From Tieghemiomyces parasiticus (Eukaryota > Kickxellomycota > Dimargaritomycetes > Dimargaritales > Dimargaritaceae): DNA of 43,989 nt. Numbering within the stretch: position 1 is the first letter of the stretch; every line of letters starts with the position of its first letter. Of the stretch, positions 42,207 to 43,989 are shown piece by piece. The stretch is taken from assembly GCA_027575765.1 (NCBI GenBank), contig JANBPT010000327.1, positions 1 through 43,989 on the forward strand. The letters are read 5' to 3'. Under the pieces are notes generated by a model. That model ran no database searches and had not been told where the DNA came from. It saw only the letters and a list, made by a program, of their open reading frames with translations. The translations under genes and the position numbers were made by a program.

Positions 42207-42323
42207 GCTGCGGCACCGACTATTCCCAAGTAGTCACCCACCTTAGTACTAAATCGGCTGACTGGGCCTTAACTTCGCAGATCCAACGGGATACGGTGCT
42301 AACTCCAGCAAATGGCCGCAGCT
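42206..42323 (-). rRNA. 5S ribosomal RNA, dispersed single copy
   Basis: 118 nt on the minus strand. The ends AGCTGCGGC and GCCGCAGCT pair completely to form helix I. Inside are the conserved 5S landmarks in order: GCACCGTATCCCGTTGGATC (helix III side), GCGAAGTTAAGGCCCAG (box A of the internal promoter), GATTTAGTACTAAGG, and GGTGGGTGACTACTTGGGAAT (box C, helix IV/V). Spacing between boxes is normal. No 18S, 5.8S or 28S sequence is near, so this is a scattered 5S gene as in many filamentous fungi, not part of an rDNA unit. CpGs are retained although the flanks have almost none, which argues for a functional gene. The exact ends may be one base off. Confidence 0.93.
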
Positions 42324-43943
42324 GCCAAGTTTGTAAGTGAAAAATACTTGATGTTGCATAAAAATCTAAATAACGCACTCTGATTGGTCCATACCTTTCA
42401 TCAATTAGGTTTCCACCATGATTTGCACCATTGCTTCAAATGATTGTGAGAGCAGCTCCCTTTCACTTGGTAGACTGGCTCACAGGTTTAGTATACCATA
42501 TACAGAGATATGCATATATTTAAGCAGAACTCTCCAAATCAAAGATGATTCATTATGGCCATTGTTTTTTTTTTGTGACAATACATGACAATGTAGGTCA
42601 CTGTGCCATGGCACTAAGTGGTGGAAACCCCACAGATTCTGGCAGGCTTTCAAGGGAAGGATACATCAGCATTCTAACTGCATTGGACCTTAGGCTGTAT
42701 CAGAGCAAACCCCTCTCCATATTGCACTATAAGGTATTGGTAAGTAGGATGGTATACAGGTCCTGGTCTGCCTGCCAGTAGCCATCCAAAGGAAATAGCA
42801 GTGCACCTGTTGTACCTGGTTGTGGTGGGTAGGTAGCTTGTTTAAGTGCAGGAAAGGAATATTTAGTGTTGTGTACATTACGGGAAGATATAGGGCTATT
42901 TGCAGGACTTGGTAGACTTTGATCAGCACCAGTGTTGCTGTGGTGATTGGGAACCACCACATTAGATCATCCCAAGGTAAAGACCAAGTCTGCTATTTCA
43001 AAACCTTAAATTCTGTGATAGTAGAATAGCCTTTTGGTATGGTATTAGACTTGGGCCTAATATCAGCACACCTGGCTAAAACAATAGCTACACTTACTAT
43101 GAAACTATATGCCTGAACAACACTAGTCTCTTCAAATGACACTTGAAAACCTGTTTGATGTTACTTTACTATTCTACTCATTGTCTACACTAGCACGTGG
43201 CAAACCCAAGCCACTGGGTACTGCCTATATGAAGGCACCATAGTGACTTCTGATAGACAAACAGCTTGCACCCTACTATTCCTAAATATTTGCAGATTAC
43301 ATTCTGGCCTACCACACTTACTGACCTATTGATTGTCCTGAATTCTTAATGGCCCATTTCCCAACCCTTGCTAAATGTGTGAGCTGTAAATAAAAGGTGT
43401 CAGTCATGTAAATAATCACAATTAGAAGCACAGTTGATTTAAACACCCATGGTTTATATTATGATATGCCGAACAGTAGGTTTTCAATTAGTCATCATGA
43501 TGTGTAGGCATGTGCTATGGTTAAAGTGATTGACGATATGGGACAATAGGCGTAAAAACTTATGCAAGTGTGCCCACCAATCATAAATCGACGTCCTTCT
43601 GGGCCGCTGTGACCAGTGCACAGATGCTGAAGCTAGTCATATGGTTAAACAGTATACTGCTTAGTAACGTATTGGCCTCAACATTCCCTTGACAGTGGTC
43701 AAGTTAGATAGCTAGTATTTACATATTACATCTACTGACCAAGCCAATCGCTCACTATAGTGTATATACATAGAAACGGGCGAGCTCTAGCCACCCCTGA
43801 AAAGCGCCACTCCACATGGTACTCTTCTCACGAGTGAAAGCCAAGCCTGGGCGTATGCGGTCCATACCGTGTCGGAGTGAAGTGTTAGACCCCACCAATT
43901 CTCCCATCCCACTGCCCAGTCCCCAACCAATTGACGGCGGGGT
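42324..43943. other. Non-coding repeat flank and right-edge region
   Basis: No gene seen. From 42324 to about 43450 CpG stays rare, and the region contains copy B of the 133-bp repeat. From about 43540 normal CpG frequency returns (AATCGACG, GGCCGC), which marks the edge of the decayed block. The last 250 nt are promoter- or leader-like, with CCAAT-type strings (CCACCAATT near 43893 and CCAACCAATT near 43923). Confidence 0.5.
42944..43075. repeat. Dispersed 133-bp repeat, copy B
   Basis: Begins TGATTGGGAACCACCACATT and ends CAGCACACCTGG; same orientation as copy A, 4.7 kb away. In this copy TATTAG and CTAATA form a perfect 6-bp inverted repeat around an 8-nt loop, supporting an anticodon-arm-like origin. 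The two copies bracket the CpG-depleted block, so they could also be terminal direct repeats of one element of about 4.96 kb. Confidence 0.85.
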
Positions 43944-43962
43944 AATCGGTTACAGCGGTAAA

Positions 43963-43983
43963 CTTTTTTTTTTCTCTGTGCAG
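43963..43983 (+). other. Candidate 3' splice site at the right edge
   Basis: A T-run followed by CTCTGTGCAG forms a strong polypyrimidine tract with an AG, stronger than most acceptor sites in ULA1. If real, an exon starts at 43984 and a plus-strand gene continues beyond the window. Only six bases of that exon are visible. Confidence 0.3.
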
Positions 43984-43989
43984 GCAGGA

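Overview
The window looks like nuclear DNA from a fungus. The evidence is a mitochondrial GrpE with a GT-AG intron, a 12-exon NEDD8-E1 subunit (ULA1), a fused F-box/JmjC protein, a DHA1-type drug/H+ antiporter, and dispersed single-copy 5S rRNA and tRNA-Leu genes. The long introns (127-364 nt), wide intergenic spaces and F-box/JmjC fusion suggest a non-yeast, possibly early-diverging lineage. The lineage is inference; no marker seen here fixes it.

Layout. 1-314: 3' end of a pirin/bicupin gene. 1311-2195 (-): GrpE (MGE1), two exons. 4574-6061 (+): intronless F-box-like/leucine-rich-repeat protein, preceded by a TATA box and an 86-codon upstream reading frame. 7142-7549 (+): small secreted protein, convergent with the MFS transporter at 7888-9525 (-). 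9.5-16.5 kb: gene desert. 16530-17630 (+): predicted secreted protein of unknown family. 17.6-25.6 kb: second desert. 25657-25974: weak small candidate behind a TATA box. 26591-27895 (+): Ser/Ala/Pro-rich, probably disordered protein. 29865-33676 (-): ULA1, whose 12 exons I could join into an unbroken 510-residue frame. 34329-36167 (+): F-box/JmjC dioxygenase, divergent from ULA1. 36.2-44.0 kb: repeat-derived DNA with LTR-like relics and a dispersed 133-bp repeat, with a tRNA-Leu(UAG) gene and a 5S rRNA gene embedded in it.

How the genes relate. ULA1 is half of the E1 that activates NEDD8 for cullin modification. The F-box protein divergent from it, and the F-box-like LRR protein at 4.6 kb, would be substrate receptors for exactly such cullin-RING ligases. 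The shared 652-bp intergenic region makes co-regulation of the pair testable. The other genes (mitochondrial Hsp70 nucleotide exchange, pirin, transporter, secreted orphans) show no operon-like logic.

The most striking sequence signal is near-total loss of CpG across about 38.6-42.2 kb: I count 4 CpGs in 38881-42060, with two stretches over 1.1 kb having none. The tRNA and 5S genes inside or beside this block keep theirs. This is what long-term CpG methylation and deamination of transposon DNA would leave. Other oddities are eleven 9-10-nt poly-G/poly-C tracts confined to non-coding DNA, and a perfect four-tetrad-capable GGGT array beside a splice site in ULA1. I did not find a convincing new defence or enzymatic system.
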